A stretch of DNA of 64,000 nucleotides from Dimorphilus gyrociliatus (GCA_904063045.1 CAJFCJ010000016.1:434001-498000), one strand, 5' to 3'. Positions 33,491 through 46,800 are shown, numbered from the stretch's first letter. A program made the numbers and translations. The notes: generated from the sequence alone by a model not told the origin.

Positions 33491-35179
33491 TTTTTATTTT
33501 CTTCGAGCCTATTTTCCTTATATTTGATTAATCTCGATCACGTGACTTTTACCATATCTTACTAAGAGGTCAATGTCATTTCAATGTTGACTATTCAAAG
33601 AACCTTTTATTAATTAGCGAGCTATTGCGAATGGAAAATTCGAATGGGAGGGTTTTTATTTAAATAACAGCACATTGTATTTACATCGATTAGTTAATTT
33701 TCAAGTGGCTGATTCTTTATATATTTTGTTACGTGCACGTCTGTTTCCCGTTTAGAGAATCGATAATTAAACCAACGAATATAGGATAGATTCTCTCCCT
33801 GTTCCCTTATTTTTTTTACTCTTTTTCACAAGAACAGCCTTTCAACCGTTCACTTCTTCCTCTAAGTATACAAATGTATATTAAGCAATTAAGCGTATTT
33901 TTTTAGATTATTTGTTCATTTTTTATAAAGAATATTGATTTCAGTAACTTAAAAAAACTGATGAACTTGAACTTGCTTACGTAGATATTTTATCGCTCTT
34001 TTTTATTATTATTATATATATATAGCAGATATTTTTTATAGTTGATCACGTGATTATTACTTTTTTTTCAAATTAGCTCGTCGTTATTCAGTAAATTTCT
34101 TCATGATCAATTCGTTTTTCTATCGATTATCACACATAAATTTCCATTATCTTGAAAAAGACTTATTGACTTGCATAGTTGATCACGTTTGATTATAGAG
34201 ATAAAATCTAATTTTATAATTGATTTACATCTCTTAATAAATTTTTACAAAGATTATTGTTTTATATATATATATATGTAGAATGTTTATTTGCGCATTA
34301 TGCAAAGGTAAAGAGAAATTACCTAATTACATAAATCATCTTAGATGGAATAAAAATCTGGCCAAGTATATATTTTCAGTTATGTCAGATATTTATGAAC
34401 CCTCTCTCTCTCTCTCTTTTGTTTTTAAATAGATGATTGCAGTTGAAGGAAAGTAAGCTAGCCAGTGAGAGAGAGTGAGAAAAATAGAGGGTGGGGGTTA
34501 GGAGGCGAGTCTGTTAAAAAATATCAATTGCTGTAAAATGTCAGCCGTCCGAGTTGATGCCAAGTGTCTAATTTAGATAAATTATTATAATATACTCGAT
34601 TGATTAACTAGGTTAAAAAAGCTCACTATCGCTCTAGGCTGAAATCGGACCGTCATAAATCCCAATTTTCTTTTCCTTAACTTTATGCTCAAAGGCATTT
34701 TGCAACAGATCAACAGTTTTGAGCTATTCATCATTTTTATAAAGTTAACTTTCTATTCCCAGGAAGCCAGCTTATGTTATAGAAAGGTAAAGAGAAATGA
34801 TGTAACATCAAAATATATTGCACAATACTCGGCAAACGCTTACATTTTTTTTAATAAATATTAACAATGATAAGAAATAAGAAAAAAATGAATTTGAATT
34901 ATCAATCGAACATGGTCTAGAAGAAACTGAGATAGTGAATAATAAATAAAAAAGAGACTGTCAAAATGAAATTGTGAGATTGCTATCAACTGAAATTAGA
35001 TCGGAGGTGAAAGTTATTAATTAATTTAAGAAGAAAAAATAATTACAAATCTTTTCTTATTCATTTATTTATATTTTTGTTCTATAACGTCTTCTTGTTT
35101 TATTCTTTTTTATATTGTTGCATATTTTTTGCGGTGTTACATATTCTTTATGAACACAGTTTTTTTAAAGAAATATTTT
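33491..35179. other. Intergenic between miR-125 and TOMM40
   Basis: AT-rich, no coding exon recognised. Two TCACGTGA palindromes are at 33538-33545 and 34046-34053. The left part is probably primary-microRNA transcript, the right part TOMM40 3' UTR (opposite strand). Confidence 0.5.
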
Positions 35180-37623
35180 TCAACCAATCATCAATCCTAA
35201 ACCAAATCTAAAAGTTTGCTTGACGTGATTAGCCCATCCACTCATCTGGAAAGTGAAGGGAAGAGGGGGCAATTTCTTTTCGAAAACAGCGCCTACTTGG
35301 TAATTACTGTCGATTTGGCCTGTAGGAATAGAAGAGACATTTTACATAAGATAAAAAATAGCAACCTTCGAAATTTACGCTAAATTATTACCTCTGAAAG
35401 TAAGATGAGCCTGGGGAAGATCGACTTGATAGCCTATGGTCGCTGTACATTCTTTAGTTCTCTGATTGCTTTCGATTTCTCCAGCGATCTGATAAGAAAT
35501 AATGTAAAAATAATAAATGAGCTATGCTAGTAAAATAAATAATTAAAGCTGTAACTGTCTACTCTTCTTATAAACATTTAAATCGCTATTAAATAAGATG
35601 AAAGAAGTAACGTAAAGAATAATGAAAAAAAGAAATTGTAAAATTTGCGGAGAATGTTCCCTAAGTAGGGCAGAGGTCGAATCCGAAATTTTTAGCTGAT
35701 AACTTAAATACTGCCACCTTTTCTTTATAAAATGAAAAAATTCCTAAATTATTTACTTTAACAAGATAAATACGGTTAGTTATCCATTTTTATTTGGATA
35801 AATGAAAATATCAAGCAGTCTTAATAACAAAGTGTATCGTTTCATCGTTTCGACTGAGAAATGTTCCAAGCTGACAAGAAAGCTTTCTTTTTATATTATA
35901 AAAAAATTGTTATTTAATATCTAAAAATGTATCGCAAAAAAGATTCTGTAACTTTATAAAACTAATTAACCACGCTCTATTTCAACGGAATTTAATAAGG
36001 GCTTTGTGGAAAAAACTGAGGCCTCTACTACCACTCGTTTGTCATAATTAATATCCTATAGAAGACTTTCTAAACCTCTCTTTGGAACTTTATAATCTTA
36101 ATTCACTTATATAAACTTATTCTTTCTTCGTAAATATTCCAATTCCGTTATGTCTTTTATGTTGTAACGATCTCACGCATCATCCAAATCTTTCTAAATT
36201 ACTGAGTACTTTAATAATAGTTTTCATGTTGACTTAGATCGTAACTATAATTATTTTCGAATGATAAAAAGAAATATTTTATACTAAAAGGAAAAGACAA
36301 AATTTTATAGCCTTCTTAAAGAATAACTTTTTTTTATTCTTTCGGGCTCTGCTCCCTTTCATTCTCCATCACTATAAGTGCTTGCTTATTTGTGTGTTTT
36401 ACGAGTCGTAGAAATAAACCATCTAATATTCCCTAGAGTTATATATAAGTAGCTTACCTGAAGACTTTCATTCAGCTTTCTATGAAAACAACCGTGTATA
36501 CTACTTTCCGATAGAGAAAATAAAGTTAAGTTTCCACTGAATGTCCAAGGTCCTCTCACATATCGCCCACCAACAGATACAACTCCCATTTGACCTCCAG
36601 GAACATTAGGGCTTCTTTGATAGATCCATTCAGCACCCATATCCAGATTTTTAGTAATATTTTGTAAATAATGAGCTACTAAAACTCCCGATTCTGTCAT
36701 CAAATCAGGATTGCCAATAGTTACGGTTGCTGTGTAATTGTAGCCCCTGATGTCATTGGCCAGCTGAGAAATAGCCCACTTTTTATTTTGAATTTGGGTA
36801 ACAAATTTAGTACGAATGTTATCGGTAAACTGATGAATTATATTAGCATTTACATTTCCCGAGCTTGGTTCAATATCTCCTAGTAAAACAGGGAAAGCTT
36901 CGTTAGGTGATATCTGCTTTGTTCCTACGTAGGTTGCGCCAAATTTATAGCACGATTGTTGCAGTGAAGACAAGGTCAGCGAATGGTTTATTTGAAAATG
37001 GTTCGATAAACCCTTATTCACAACGAGTCTGGCTCCTTCGAAAGGGTTAGGGAAAACATCTGTAGGTTAAATAATCTAGTATTAATATAAACATACGGAA
37101 AAAAAGAACGATTTCCTTTTTTTATTATTTAAAATTGTATAAACATTATCCTTTTCCAAGAACAGAATAATAAAATCTCTATAAACCCCGTATTTCTCTC
37201 AGCTAATTGCTTAATTTATCTTCCAAGTTGTTTTAGGATTTGTTATCATTATTAGTTCGTATATATCATTATGTACTTTATATAAATTAACTAAGCGTTT
37301 ATAAATGCTCTGCTTATTTTAGTAGGCTTTTTTTTCAATTCTCTCATCTTTCAACAAAGAGCGTGGTGATCCACGCTGTTTAGCTTCTTCAGTAAATAAA
37401 TTATCCCATGATATTGAACAATCCCAATTATATGAAAATTTACATTTTTTATTGCATATTAGCTAATTGTACCTCGAGTTTTTTTATGAATGTCTTCAAA
37501 GGTCCCAGGATTTCTTCCAGAGTCTCCCGAGTCCTGCGGTACCTTATTATCGTCGATATCTGCCGGTTGATTGGTTGGCGGCGCAGGAGTTACCAAAGGC
37601 GGAGTTGGTGGTGCTGATGCCAT
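35180..37623 (-). CDS. TOMM40: Mitochondrial import receptor subunit TOM40, outer-membrane channel
   Basis: Four exons: 37623-37473, 37059-36458, 35488-35392, 35319-35180; the product is about 329 aa. A proline-rich N terminus (TPPLVTPAPPT) is followed by DIHKKTRDVFPNPFEGARL and NKGLSNHFQINHSL, then YVGTKQISPNEAFPVLLGD. GNPDLMTESGVLVAHYLQ, GYQVDLPQAHLTF and EKKLPPLPFTFQ follow, and the protein ends FGLGLMIG. All are TOM40 landmarks of the 19-strand beta barrel. It forms the general entry pore for nuclear-encoded mitochondrial proteins. Intron 2 is unusually long for this window (about 970 nt). It is divergent from MRPS33, another mitochondrial gene, with 290 bp between start codons. The identification is firm. 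Confidence 0.95.
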
Positions 37624-37913
37624 TATATTTGTAAATACTTTATTTACTGTTTAAAAGTTTAAGGAATAATATGAATTTCACAAGATTTTAGATTTCTCGT
37701 GTGCCCTTGGAGGCCGCCATTAAATGATGAACTCTTGGTTTTTATTGGCTGATATCTACATGTGACATAAAATTGAAAACTGGTAGGTTTGACCTCCAAT
37801 TTTTTTTGTCATTTTAGTATATCTCACTGTTAAACACGTGCTTTTACGAAATATTACTCGTGACCTCATTAATACTTTGAATCACCTATTATCGCTCCAA
37901 CAGAGGTTTCAAA
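37624..37913. promoter_or_regulatory. Divergent promoter TOMM40 / MRPS33
   Basis: 290 bp between two mitochondrial-protein start codons. It holds GCCGCCAT (37713-37720, YY1-like), an inverted CCAAT box ATTGG (37744-37748) and an E-box CACGTG (37835-37840). This set is typical of bidirectional housekeeping and mitochondrial promoters. A shared promoter is inferred from the layout. Confidence 0.6.
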
Positions 37914-38387
37914 ATGGCCTTGTCTAACTACGCCAGAAGGATGGCTAAATTAAGCTCTAGAATATTCAGCGAAGCATCGGTACCGGTAAACATGAAAAAG
38001 AATGCAGATGTTGTCAATACATTTCAGTAAGTTGAAGCTGTACTTTAGGGAAAAAGTTCATATTAACTGAATGACATCTTCTCCAGAGCTCAACCACACA
38101 ATCATAATAGAGCCATAACTGATTATTACCCAAGACACGTGGAAATTACTTCCTTATTTAAAAAACTCAGATTTCTTGGATTATACAGGTTCAGTGTTAA
38201 AACTATATAGTTTGCTTAATTGACTCTTTTACAATTTATTGACAACAATCATTGGTAAAATAAATTTCTCAATAGAGATGAACATCAAGATTTCGCAGAC
38301 GAAATGAAAAGATTAAGAGCACTTAGAGGAAAAGTAAAGCCAAAGAAAGGAGAAGGAAAGCGAGCTGTAAAAAGAAAAGTTGGTTGA
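37914..38387 (+). CDS. MRPS33: Mitochondrial small ribosomal subunit protein S33
   Basis: Exons are 37914-38026, 38087-38188 and 38276-38387; the product is 108 aa, against 106 in human. The pattern [15 protein letters not shown] at the N terminus, [20 protein letters not shown] in the middle and the basic [15 protein letters not shown] tail match MRPS33. It is a structural protein of the mitoribosome small subunit. The poly(A) signal AATAAA at 38387-38392 starts on the last base of the TGA stop, with a second at 38391-38396, so the 3' UTR must be very short. ARPC4 approaches tail-to-tail. Confidence 0.95.
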
Positions 38388-38684
38388 ATAAATAAAGCTT
38401 GCTGTGTATATTTGTTATTTTAAATTTTATTGTTCAATCATTGGATGTTTTATTGAATAGAAACAAAATATATATATATATATCTGTAAACTTGGCAAAA
38501 ATCTGTTGAAACAATCAAAAAATATGGGGCTGAAGAAGGAGGATGAAAGAAAAAAAAAATAAAGAGAAAGTACCACTTTACAGCTTAAGAGAAAGGTTTA
38601 TGTTTGTATGTGTGGCGTAAACGTGAAAAAAAAAAAAATAAGCAAAAGTATTGCTATTTTCGAAAAAAGAAAATATAGAACACT
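38388..38684. other. Tail-to-tail gap MRPS33 / ARPC4
   Basis: About 300 bp, AT-rich with a (TA) run near 38469-38482 and poly-A runs. It contains both 3' ends and nothing else visible. Confidence 0.6.
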
Positions 38685-39568
38685 TTAAAATTTTTTTAGA
38701 AATTCTTCAGCTGTTATCCTTCCCCAAGAATTAACTGTCAGTTTCATATCACTGATTTCCTTATCAATTTCTTCCATAAAATGCACTACGAAATCTACTA
38801 ATTTGTGCTTGAACATTTGTTCCGTATGAAAGTTAGTTATGAGGAAACTAATATCGTATCCCTAAATAGAAATAATCGTTTAGATAAATATTATTTAATA
38901 TACAAAAAATATGATCAATACTCTATTACCTCAACTGGTTTTCGTCTGAGAACAAAAAAGTTCTCTGCTCTCATCATCATAAATCTCATAAACTTCTTAC
39001 AGAGAATCTTTTCGATGTCATCGGCCTGGAACGAAAAAACAATCCACTTAATGCTTCACCTTTCGAATAGTTTATTGTTTTTCTCTTACCTGTTTTATAG
39101 CAATGCTCACTCTAACGCTGTTCACTGATCCTTCAATTAAAACCTTTTCCTTTTCATTCCTACTGATCACTACTGGCGTTAGAAGTAATTCTTTGCTGGA
39201 TCTGTTTGTTATAAAAATGTTAAGGTGACTTCCTGGAGTAGGCGTATATGAGAGCTTACTTTATCTCTACTTCAGGCTTATTATGGCGTTCTACGACCTG
39301 AGACGAGAAATTTTCTAGACATAATGCTGCTGTTAAAGTTCTTCTTACAGCATCCAAATATGGTTGAAGACCAACTGCCTGAAAGAAGGAAGTTTGAGCG
39401 ATAACACATTGAGTAAGCAATTTTCACTGATCCCTAGTTTATTATAACACTACACGAGTAAATTTACGATAAATATGATTAAAAGTACTATTTAGATTAT
39501 TAATAATAAATTCAAATATCTAAAAAGTAGTAGTTTGAGAAAAAATTTACTTGTTTTCCGGAACTCAT
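38685..39568 (-). CDS. ARPC4: Actin-related protein 2/3 complex subunit 4
   Basis: Five exons: 39568-39551, 39378-39260, 39201-39090, 39025-38930, 38861-38685; the product is 173 aa (human 168). [70 protein letters not shown], then [16 protein letters not shown] and [14 protein letters not shown] match ARPC4 almost without change. ARPC4 forms the structural core of the Arp2/3 complex with ARPC2 and supports branched actin nucleation. The first exon codes only six residues (MSSGKQ), a tiny exon supported by a good donor and matching phase. Confidence 0.95.
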
Positions 39569-40039
39569 CTTACTATCGACCTTAACCTTCACACGCCTAT
39601 GTTTTCTAACAATTTTCGTATTTTATGCATAATGTTTAACCAACAGACTAATTAAAAGGACTATTTATCACAAGTAAAATAAGTTTATACGAAGACAAAA
39701 TTATATTAAACTACTTCCTGTAAATGGAAAGGGGTTTGTTTCTAAATAATTCTCTTTACTTCCTCAGTTTGTCATAAATAGGCAAAATCGTTAAAATAAT
39801 AAGAGGTTTAAATAATGCACAAGAAATTCTAAAGAACTATAAGTTTTACTTAAATCATATTTATTCTATAGGAATTATATTTATTAATCTAAATGAAATA
39901 TTTATTATTCTTCCAAATAAATATTATAGTTAATTCTGCAGAAATTCCTAACGAACATTCTCTAAATAATCTAACAATTAAAAGATGTATTAACTACTTT
40001 TAACAGACGATAGAGAAAAAACAATATAACATTTATTAA
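39569..40039. promoter_or_regulatory. Divergent gap ARPC4 / BLOC1S2
   Basis: 471 bp between two start codons on opposite strands, strongly AT-rich. Both promoters must lie here; no clear element was recognised. Confidence 0.4.
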
Positions 40040-40438
40040 ATGGCGGAGAAACAAGAAACAGCCGGCCCTCCAAATGTCGAGAGGGCTGTCGAAGCGACAG
40101 AACCACCTAGAAAAGATATAGAAAAATTATGTAAAGAGACTTTTAATAAGACTTCGTTATATCTTGAAGGTGAATTGAAAATTACAGCCGAAGAGTATTT
40201 ATTATTAGAAAATATGAATAGGACTACAACAAAAAAATACGACGAAATGAGAATGATTGCAAAACAAGTGGATTTATCTTTAAAAGAACTAATGGAAAAA
40301 TATAATTCTCTTCAACCTTTTCTAGAGCAATTAGATCAAATAGAAAAGAGTGTAACATCTCTAGAACAAACTGCTTATCAATTAGACGCCTATTGCAAGA
40401 AATTAGAGACGAAATATAAAAAATTAGAGAGAAAATGA
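40040..40438 (+). CDS. BLOC1S2: Biogenesis of lysosome-related organelles complex 1 subunit 2
   Basis: A single exon of 132 aa. After a disordered start (MAEKQETAGPP) come SLYLEGELKITAEEYLLLEN and a C-terminal coiled coil with LQPFLEQLDQIEKSVTSLEQ and AYQLDAYCKKLETKYKKLE. This is the conserved BLOC1S2 pattern. The protein is a shared subunit of BLOC-1 and BORC, which act in endosome-to-lysosome-related-organelle traffic and lysosome positioning. The start is the first ATG in frame, with AT-rich sequence before it. Confidence 0.93.
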   Translation: MAEKQETAGPPNVERAVEATEPPRKDIEKLCKETFNKTSLYLEGELKITAEEYLLLENMNRTTTKKYDEMRMIAKQVDLSLKELMEKYNSLQPFLEQLDQIEKSVTSLEQTAYQLDAYCKKLETKYKKLERK

Positions 40439-41307
40439 TAAAAGTTTATTCCTTCTTCTCTTCTTCAACAACTTTATCCTTCATTTAGCCCTAACGATAA
40501 TATATACTAATTAGACTAATTAACGTTGAAAAGAATTTATTAGATGATAAATTGAAAGACTAATAAATCAAATTCTTCGATAGCGCTTACGTTGTTGTCG
40601 TTGTTGTTGTTTTTCTCTATCAATTTTTCTTCCCCGAAAGGTGTTTATATTGATATTCTCTTCTTTCTCTCTGCAATATAAAATTTAAATAATTCATGAT
40701 TTTCTATTTTGTTACAATAAAACTTTAGGATTGTTTGTAGATAAGAAAATATATAGAGATCTTTATCAAGTAAGTGTACAATGAATTATGAATTAGCTTA
40801 GAAGTAGAATTGTTTTTTAAAAAAAAAGGAGGGGGGAAGGAGGGAGGGAAAGATTAAGAGAGAGAGAAAAAACAAAATTCCAGGAAATTGCAGACGAATA
40901 GTTCCAGATTTTTTTCTAATGAAATATAGTACATTTGTTGGAGAATGTTATATAAGTTGTATTAATAAATTAAGGTTTTTAAGGCGTAAACACATGATGA
41001 ATACAGATTTTATCGGAAACGATTATAAATCACAAACACGTGTCTGCCTAGAAGTAACATTCTAACGTCTTGGCATAATAGAATACAAACGGAACACTGA
41101 CAGAACGCGTTTTTCATCCCAAACCGATCGCCTGTTTTCTCTGTGTATAGAATATCGTTTACTCTACCGCAATTCGACGCCTAATAAAAGCTAAAGGCGG
41201 TAGTATCGCGCCGTCTGTCCCGCTACTTCCTCTACTTGTTTTAATTACAAACCAGTAAAAAAAGCTTTAGGGTATAAGGCTCGTCTGCGGTTAAAAAAAG
41301 GGAGATT
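40439..41307. other. Intergenic between BLOC1S2 and the TMEM26-like gene
   Basis: AT-rich first half with a G-rich purine tract at 40830-40870. The stretch 41030-41300 is more G+C rich (CACGTG at 41037-41042) and is probably the TMEM26-like promoter. A 103-nt minus-strand open stretch with a splice-acceptor-like start (40670-40568) has no partner exon and is not called. Confidence 0.5.
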
Positions 41308-43568
41308 ATGGCCTTTTTCTTGATAATCAGGGCAGTGTTTGTGCGAGCTTTATTCGCTTGTCATGGAATGGCCTCCATATGGCATCTTTATATGGTAACA
41401 GGAATTAAAGAATTTTGGTCTCTTTGCCTAGCACTTCTAGGACTCTTAATGGAAACTTTTGCAACTATACACTTTCATAGAGGAAAGGAATATAAATGGT
41501 AAGTTTCATATCCACTTAAATAAGAAATAGGAGAAAGATAATATCATATGTTCTTAATCTGTCTCATCTTTCTGCTTTTCCTTACAAGAGGAGATTTTCC
41601 ATTAATCATTACTTAAACACGTTATGCTTGTTATGCTGTATATATGTAAAAGTTTTTAGAAAAACACTGAATTAAATAGGCCTGACTTAGGTTTAGTCCA
41701 AGCGTTTTCTTCTATCTACTTTCAACCGTTCCGGCAATCTGGTGTTTGGAATTATTCGAGCTGGATAAAAGGATAAAAGAAGTAAGAGTATAACATATTC
41801 TCTGTATACTTGAATAGTATAAATCAATAATCTACCATTTGTTTGTCTTGTTTGTCCAGGGTGGGAAGGATAATTCAAGCTTTTTTGGGATAGAAACAGT
41901 ACCAAACATAACTGGTTTAGAGGCTCTAATAGGGGTAAGTAAACGATACGGATTAACGATTATTTCAGTAATACATTATATAAATAGTTGAATAATTGGA
42001 CAGTATTTTCATCTTAATGTCTAGTAGTAAATGAATAATCATGTGAAATTTGGTTTTCTTAGTAAATAACAATTGTTTGATGGAGAATATTTACGTACAC
42101 TACTAATAATTATTCATTTAGAATAATTAGAATTTCAGATTATTAAATATATCTCATACAGTTCTTATATTAATTCAATAATTCAATATGGAAATTGATG
42201 AATTTGCTAAGAAAACAGAATCGTAATATTTGCGTATTTAAATAGCTTGAAAACTTTTCAAAAGGTTATGCAAATGATTATCACGGTTAATATATACAGT
42301 ATATTATTATATTACATCTTTTTAAAGGTTTCTATCCGTTTTCATTCCATTTTTCTTATTTTATCATCCATTTCTATATTTATAGACTGTATATTATTAA
42401 AAATATGAAATTTATATGGATTTCATCAGGTAAAAAACTTGTATCCAATTCAGCCTGAACGTATTATCTTTGCTATTAGAAAAAATATTCATGTGTATTT
42501 AAGGTTCAGTAATTTGTTTATTATTACAATATCATATCAATGATTATTGTATATTTAAAAATTTAGACTGGGAAAAGGAATATTCAATTAATGAAAGAGA
42601 GAGATGGAATAATGGATTTTATGTTTTTGATACTTTATTATCACTTTTTCTTTTCTCTTTTATAGGATATTCCCGTGAAAATTCCTATAAATCTTTCGTC
42701 TGAACAATGGCTGACAGTCCTTGAGCAATTTCTTCTTCTATTACTTATTATAGGTCGGTGGATTCTTCCCAAAGGCAAATTGACTAGAGATCAACTTAGT
42801 CAATTATTGCTTGTATATATTGGAACTGCAGCTGATATAGTGGAATTTTTTGAAGCGTTTAAAGAAGAAACAGTTAAATATAATAGGCTATTGTCTTGTA
42901 TGATCTTAGGAATATGGTCTTGGTCGCTTCTCCAATTTACAATAGTACTCACAGCAACAAAGGTACGTATTTAAAAAATTGAAATAGTAATGAGAAATAA
43001 ATTTCCAATCAATTAAAGGCCAGGAAAGATCATTGCGGAATTGTCGTTAGACCGTCTAGATTCGAAGTTAAATCAGAGATTTTCGATAGATGCTGTACAC
43101 CAGACGTTTATGGGATTATTATATCTATATTGATGCAAGATTTGCCATTTCTGGTTCTAAGATTATTGTTAATTATTCATTATCAAGTTAGAAGTTATAG
43201 TAATTTCTTCTTCACTTGTAAAAATACACTAGTCATACTGTTATTAATTTATCGATTAATCGTAATTCAGGTAATCTGATTTTTTTCATCTTTCTTAAAG
43301 AATATTAATATATTTACATTCTTCTTATTACCTCTCTCTCCCTCTCGTTCTCCTCGCTAAGATTGAAAGGCGACGTCAAAGATTAGAGCAATCATCAAAT
43401 ATTAATTTACAGCAGGAAAAATTACAGCCACCTGAAAGGGAGAATTCTAGTTTTATCCAGATGGCATCACCTCTAATAAAAAGAACACCTTCAGTTGAAA
43501 GAACAATCGCAATTTGCGAAGAATTAGAAAGGGAAATGAAAGAATTATCTGACCAATGTAAAATGTAA
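41308..43568 (+). CDS. TMEM26: Multipass membrane protein, TMEM26 family
   Basis: Six exons: 41308-41498, 41691-41781, 41860-41934, 42666-42962, 43019-43270, 43362-43568; the product is 370 aa (human TMEM26 has 368). Segments LALLGLLMETF, KEYKWFSPSVFFYLLSTVPAIW, GRWILPKGKLTRDQLSQLLL then YIGTAADIVEFFE, and IWSWSLLQFTIVL follow the TMEM26 order and spacing. ISILMQDLPFLVLRLLLI and a Lys/Glu-rich cytoplasmic tail end the protein. About eight hydrophobic segments are visible. The molecular function of this family is poorly known. In exon 2 the acceptor at 41690 was chosen because it restores the conserved WFSP sequence. Intron 3 is 731 nt, long for this window. It could be one of several invertebrate TMEM26 paralogs. 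Confidence 0.9.
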
Positions 43569-43886
43569 ACTTTTATAAAAGAAACTTTAAATCTAGAAGC
43601 ATGCGAATTAGCTTTTTTCATCTAAAAAACTATGAATTTATGTAAAACTTTGTTGAATAATACAAAATCTTATGTTTAGACATTAGTTTAATTTAATTAA
43701 ATCAAATATTTAGTTGTAAATGCATCAAGAACTAGTCTTTCTCTTTTCTAAACGGTTTAAAGTCATTATATTTGTTTGTTTCATTTCGAGAATTGATTAC
43801 TATTCTTCACGCTTTCAATTCTTTAATAAAATATGAAAAAAATGAAAATATTATTATGATTGCAAACGTAAAATATTATAAATTAC
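43569..43886. other. Tail-to-tail gap TMEM26-like / TBK1-like
   Basis: 318 bp, AT-rich, holding the two 3' ends. AATAAA-type words are present on both strands. No other feature. Confidence 0.6.
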
Positions 43887-46800
43887 TTACAGTTGGGATA
43901 ATTGTTCGCTGAGTTTTTCATTCTCTTCCAAATAGTCGCTTTCTCGGCAGTTTTTACTCTCTTTTAATCTGAATTATTATTAATAATAACAATTAAACTA
44001 TACTGCAAAAGAACTTTTGAAAGAATATATAAAATATTTACATATTTTCTATTTCTTCCTTTATGAAATCGTTGTCGTTCACATGAGTTGTATCACTTTC
44101 ATCTGAATCGTCGCTCTCTTTCTCCTTCGCAAATGGCTTGGGTGGACTTTTGTAGCAGTAATAGTTGTCTTCTTCCCCTTCTTCTTCAGCTGAATCGTAA
44201 TTACTGCTTATATCCATTGTAGTCATAAACTGTTGCCCATCTTTGTCAAGATTGACAGATATCCATCTGTTTTGGTGACCTACTTTCCTCGGCGCGGCCC
44301 ATATATTGTCCATTCTCATTGAAAATGCTTCAACTTCTTCGACTCTCTGTGATTTAAACTCTTTAGATTTGCATTTTTTCGCGGAAAGACACTCTTGAAC
44401 TATAATATCGCATTGTTCGGACAAAAGTTCGATTTTGTGTTGAATATTTTGAATACTTTGTTGAATATCATTTAAATTTTCTAAGAAAGGTACAATATAT
44501 CTGAAAATACATAGAAATTTCAAATTACTATCTTTATATGAAAGATTTCAGTAATACTTTATGTAGCTATTCAAGCAGTGATGTAAATCTTGAGAATATT
44601 GAAAGGCTTTTCTAAAGTATTCGTTACATTTCATAATATTAGTAATAAGCAAATTTCTTTCTGATAAGACATTGTATTTCTCTATTTCATTTCTATTCGA
44701 ACATTCAATCTCCTTTGATAACGTTTTCGCTCTCATAAAGACTTGATAAACAGTTGAATCCCTAATTTAACAATAGCTTCAATAAAGATATTAATAAAAG
44801 TAATATAATATCTTACCATGAACTTTCTACAGAAAGTAAATCCGGAAATTTTTGATGGGAAAAAGTTTCTTTCATTTTACTATATTCAGGATTTTGAAAT
44901 TGGCTTTCAAAGTGTTTTATCTCATTTTCTAATCTATTATCTAAGTAGTTTACTTCCGAAGATACCTGCTCTAACTCTTCAGAAATATTTATACTACAAC
45001 TTTCGGATCCGTTGATGATTGTAACTAATTCAAAGGAATTTGATTTTATTGTTAATTCATTATCGAGCTTCTTAACTAATTCGTGCAGTTGGATAGAAGA
45101 TTTTTGAAAGTATTCTCTGTGTTTTTTTTTATAAATATATACTTTACATAGTAAATATTAGTATATAATCAACAATTAATTACTTACTCTACAATATTTG
45201 GTATATTAAGACATTGTCTAAACATACTTATTAAATGAGTCATATATAAGTATGCTGAGTAGGCTGATATAGATATTTCCTTAAGGTTTTTAAGATCAGA
45301 TTTTACATCAACGACATTAATTCTACGTTTCCTTTCCAGAGTTTTGAGTTGAATAGGTTTATCATTCAATGCAGTCTTATCGTTCCTCATCCCATGGGAG
45401 TTTAATTGAAAAACTAATAATGGATTTTCTTTTGTAATTGTTGTAGTATCAATAGAATGCGATTTAGAGAGAACAGTACTATTCCATATCAGTAGCAAAT
45501 TATTTGGATCAATTGAAGTTTGTTCTGACAAAATATTTGTAAACTTTTCGAAGCTGTGTAATTTGATAAGGAAAACAATTATTATAGTTTGTATACTTTC
45601 TTTAATTTGATTACAAACGTATTTTCATTGGGAACAAAAATTACATCGCTCTTCAGTTGATTTACTATTGTAATGGGTATTCGACTTTTAGTCATAATAT
45701 CGTCAACAATATAAAATAGACTATCGAAAGAGATAATTTCATTGCGATCCGTCTCTAATAGTTTGGCGAGTAGAGGCTCTATTAAAGACTTTAGAGAAGA
45801 CGATAGTCTACAATCTCGAGGTAAATGCTCCGATGTGATAAATTCAGAATTTTCAGATTTTTGATACATTGATAACACACCTTTAGGTTTTTTAGCGTGC
45901 ATTTCCACCCTAAAATTTGAACAAGTATTATAGAATAATGCATGTAGAAAATTATTGTTTTTTTTTTATAGTCATACATAGCTTCGATAGCCTTTCTGCC
46001 TCCAAAGGGCCTAAATGGTAATTCATTCGATGCACAATGATAGAAAGTACAACCTAAACTCCACAAATCAACACTTTCATCAAACGATCCACTTCTCCTA
46101 CGATCAAGCTTTGCAATTACATAAATATCCGGATGCTATTGCGTTAAAAAACACAACATAGTAGTATACATATAAGAACTAAATAATTTACTAACTAAAT
46201 ATTCATCTGTTCCATAGAGAGATTGAAAATTTTCACCTTCATCTAACTTTCTAGACGCTCCAAAATCTCCTAACTTGTAGGTTACTCTATAAGATATGGT
46301 TATATCTCAATGAAATTATTCAAAAGTATAACATTCAATAGTTTATCTTACTTTCCATTCATTTCAACGTATCTCATTATATTACCAGGTTTTATATCTC
46401 TATGAATATACTTCAAGTTACGTAAATATTTCAATCCACTGGCTGGGGCATTAATATTTATTATTATCAATATGTAATTAGGAAATGGTAATAGTATTGC
46501 AATTTTACTTCTACTTACTAACATCGCCAACAACGGTTAAAAAATCTGACTCTTCAAGTCCATAATGATTTTCCGGTCTTGCTAGATGGGTAGCTAAACT
46601 GCATTCGCATAATTCCATGATAATAGCATCTTGTTCAAGTAATTTAATCTAGAAAGATAGAATAAGAACATGGATATGAATAATTAAAGAATTTTTTTGT
46701 AATATGGAAAGATTGAAAACGAAAGTAAAGCAAAAACATTTATGACATACTCTTTCAATTCCCTTTAGTTGAACAACATTCTTATGCTTTATCGCTTTCA

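Noticed and set aside
40568-40670. Minus-strand 103-nt open stretch after an acceptor-like TTGCAG, coding a Gln/Arg-rich tail ending in a stop
   Set aside because: No start exon or matching donor was found between BLOC1S2 and the TMEM26-like gene, and the CAA/CGA repetition explains the open frame.
45597-45619. TBK1-like exon 7 ending at AAG AAA with donor gtatac
   Set aside because: That splice puts exon 8 out of frame with an early stop; the donor gtttgt 22 nt upstream restores the ubiquitin-like domain in register.
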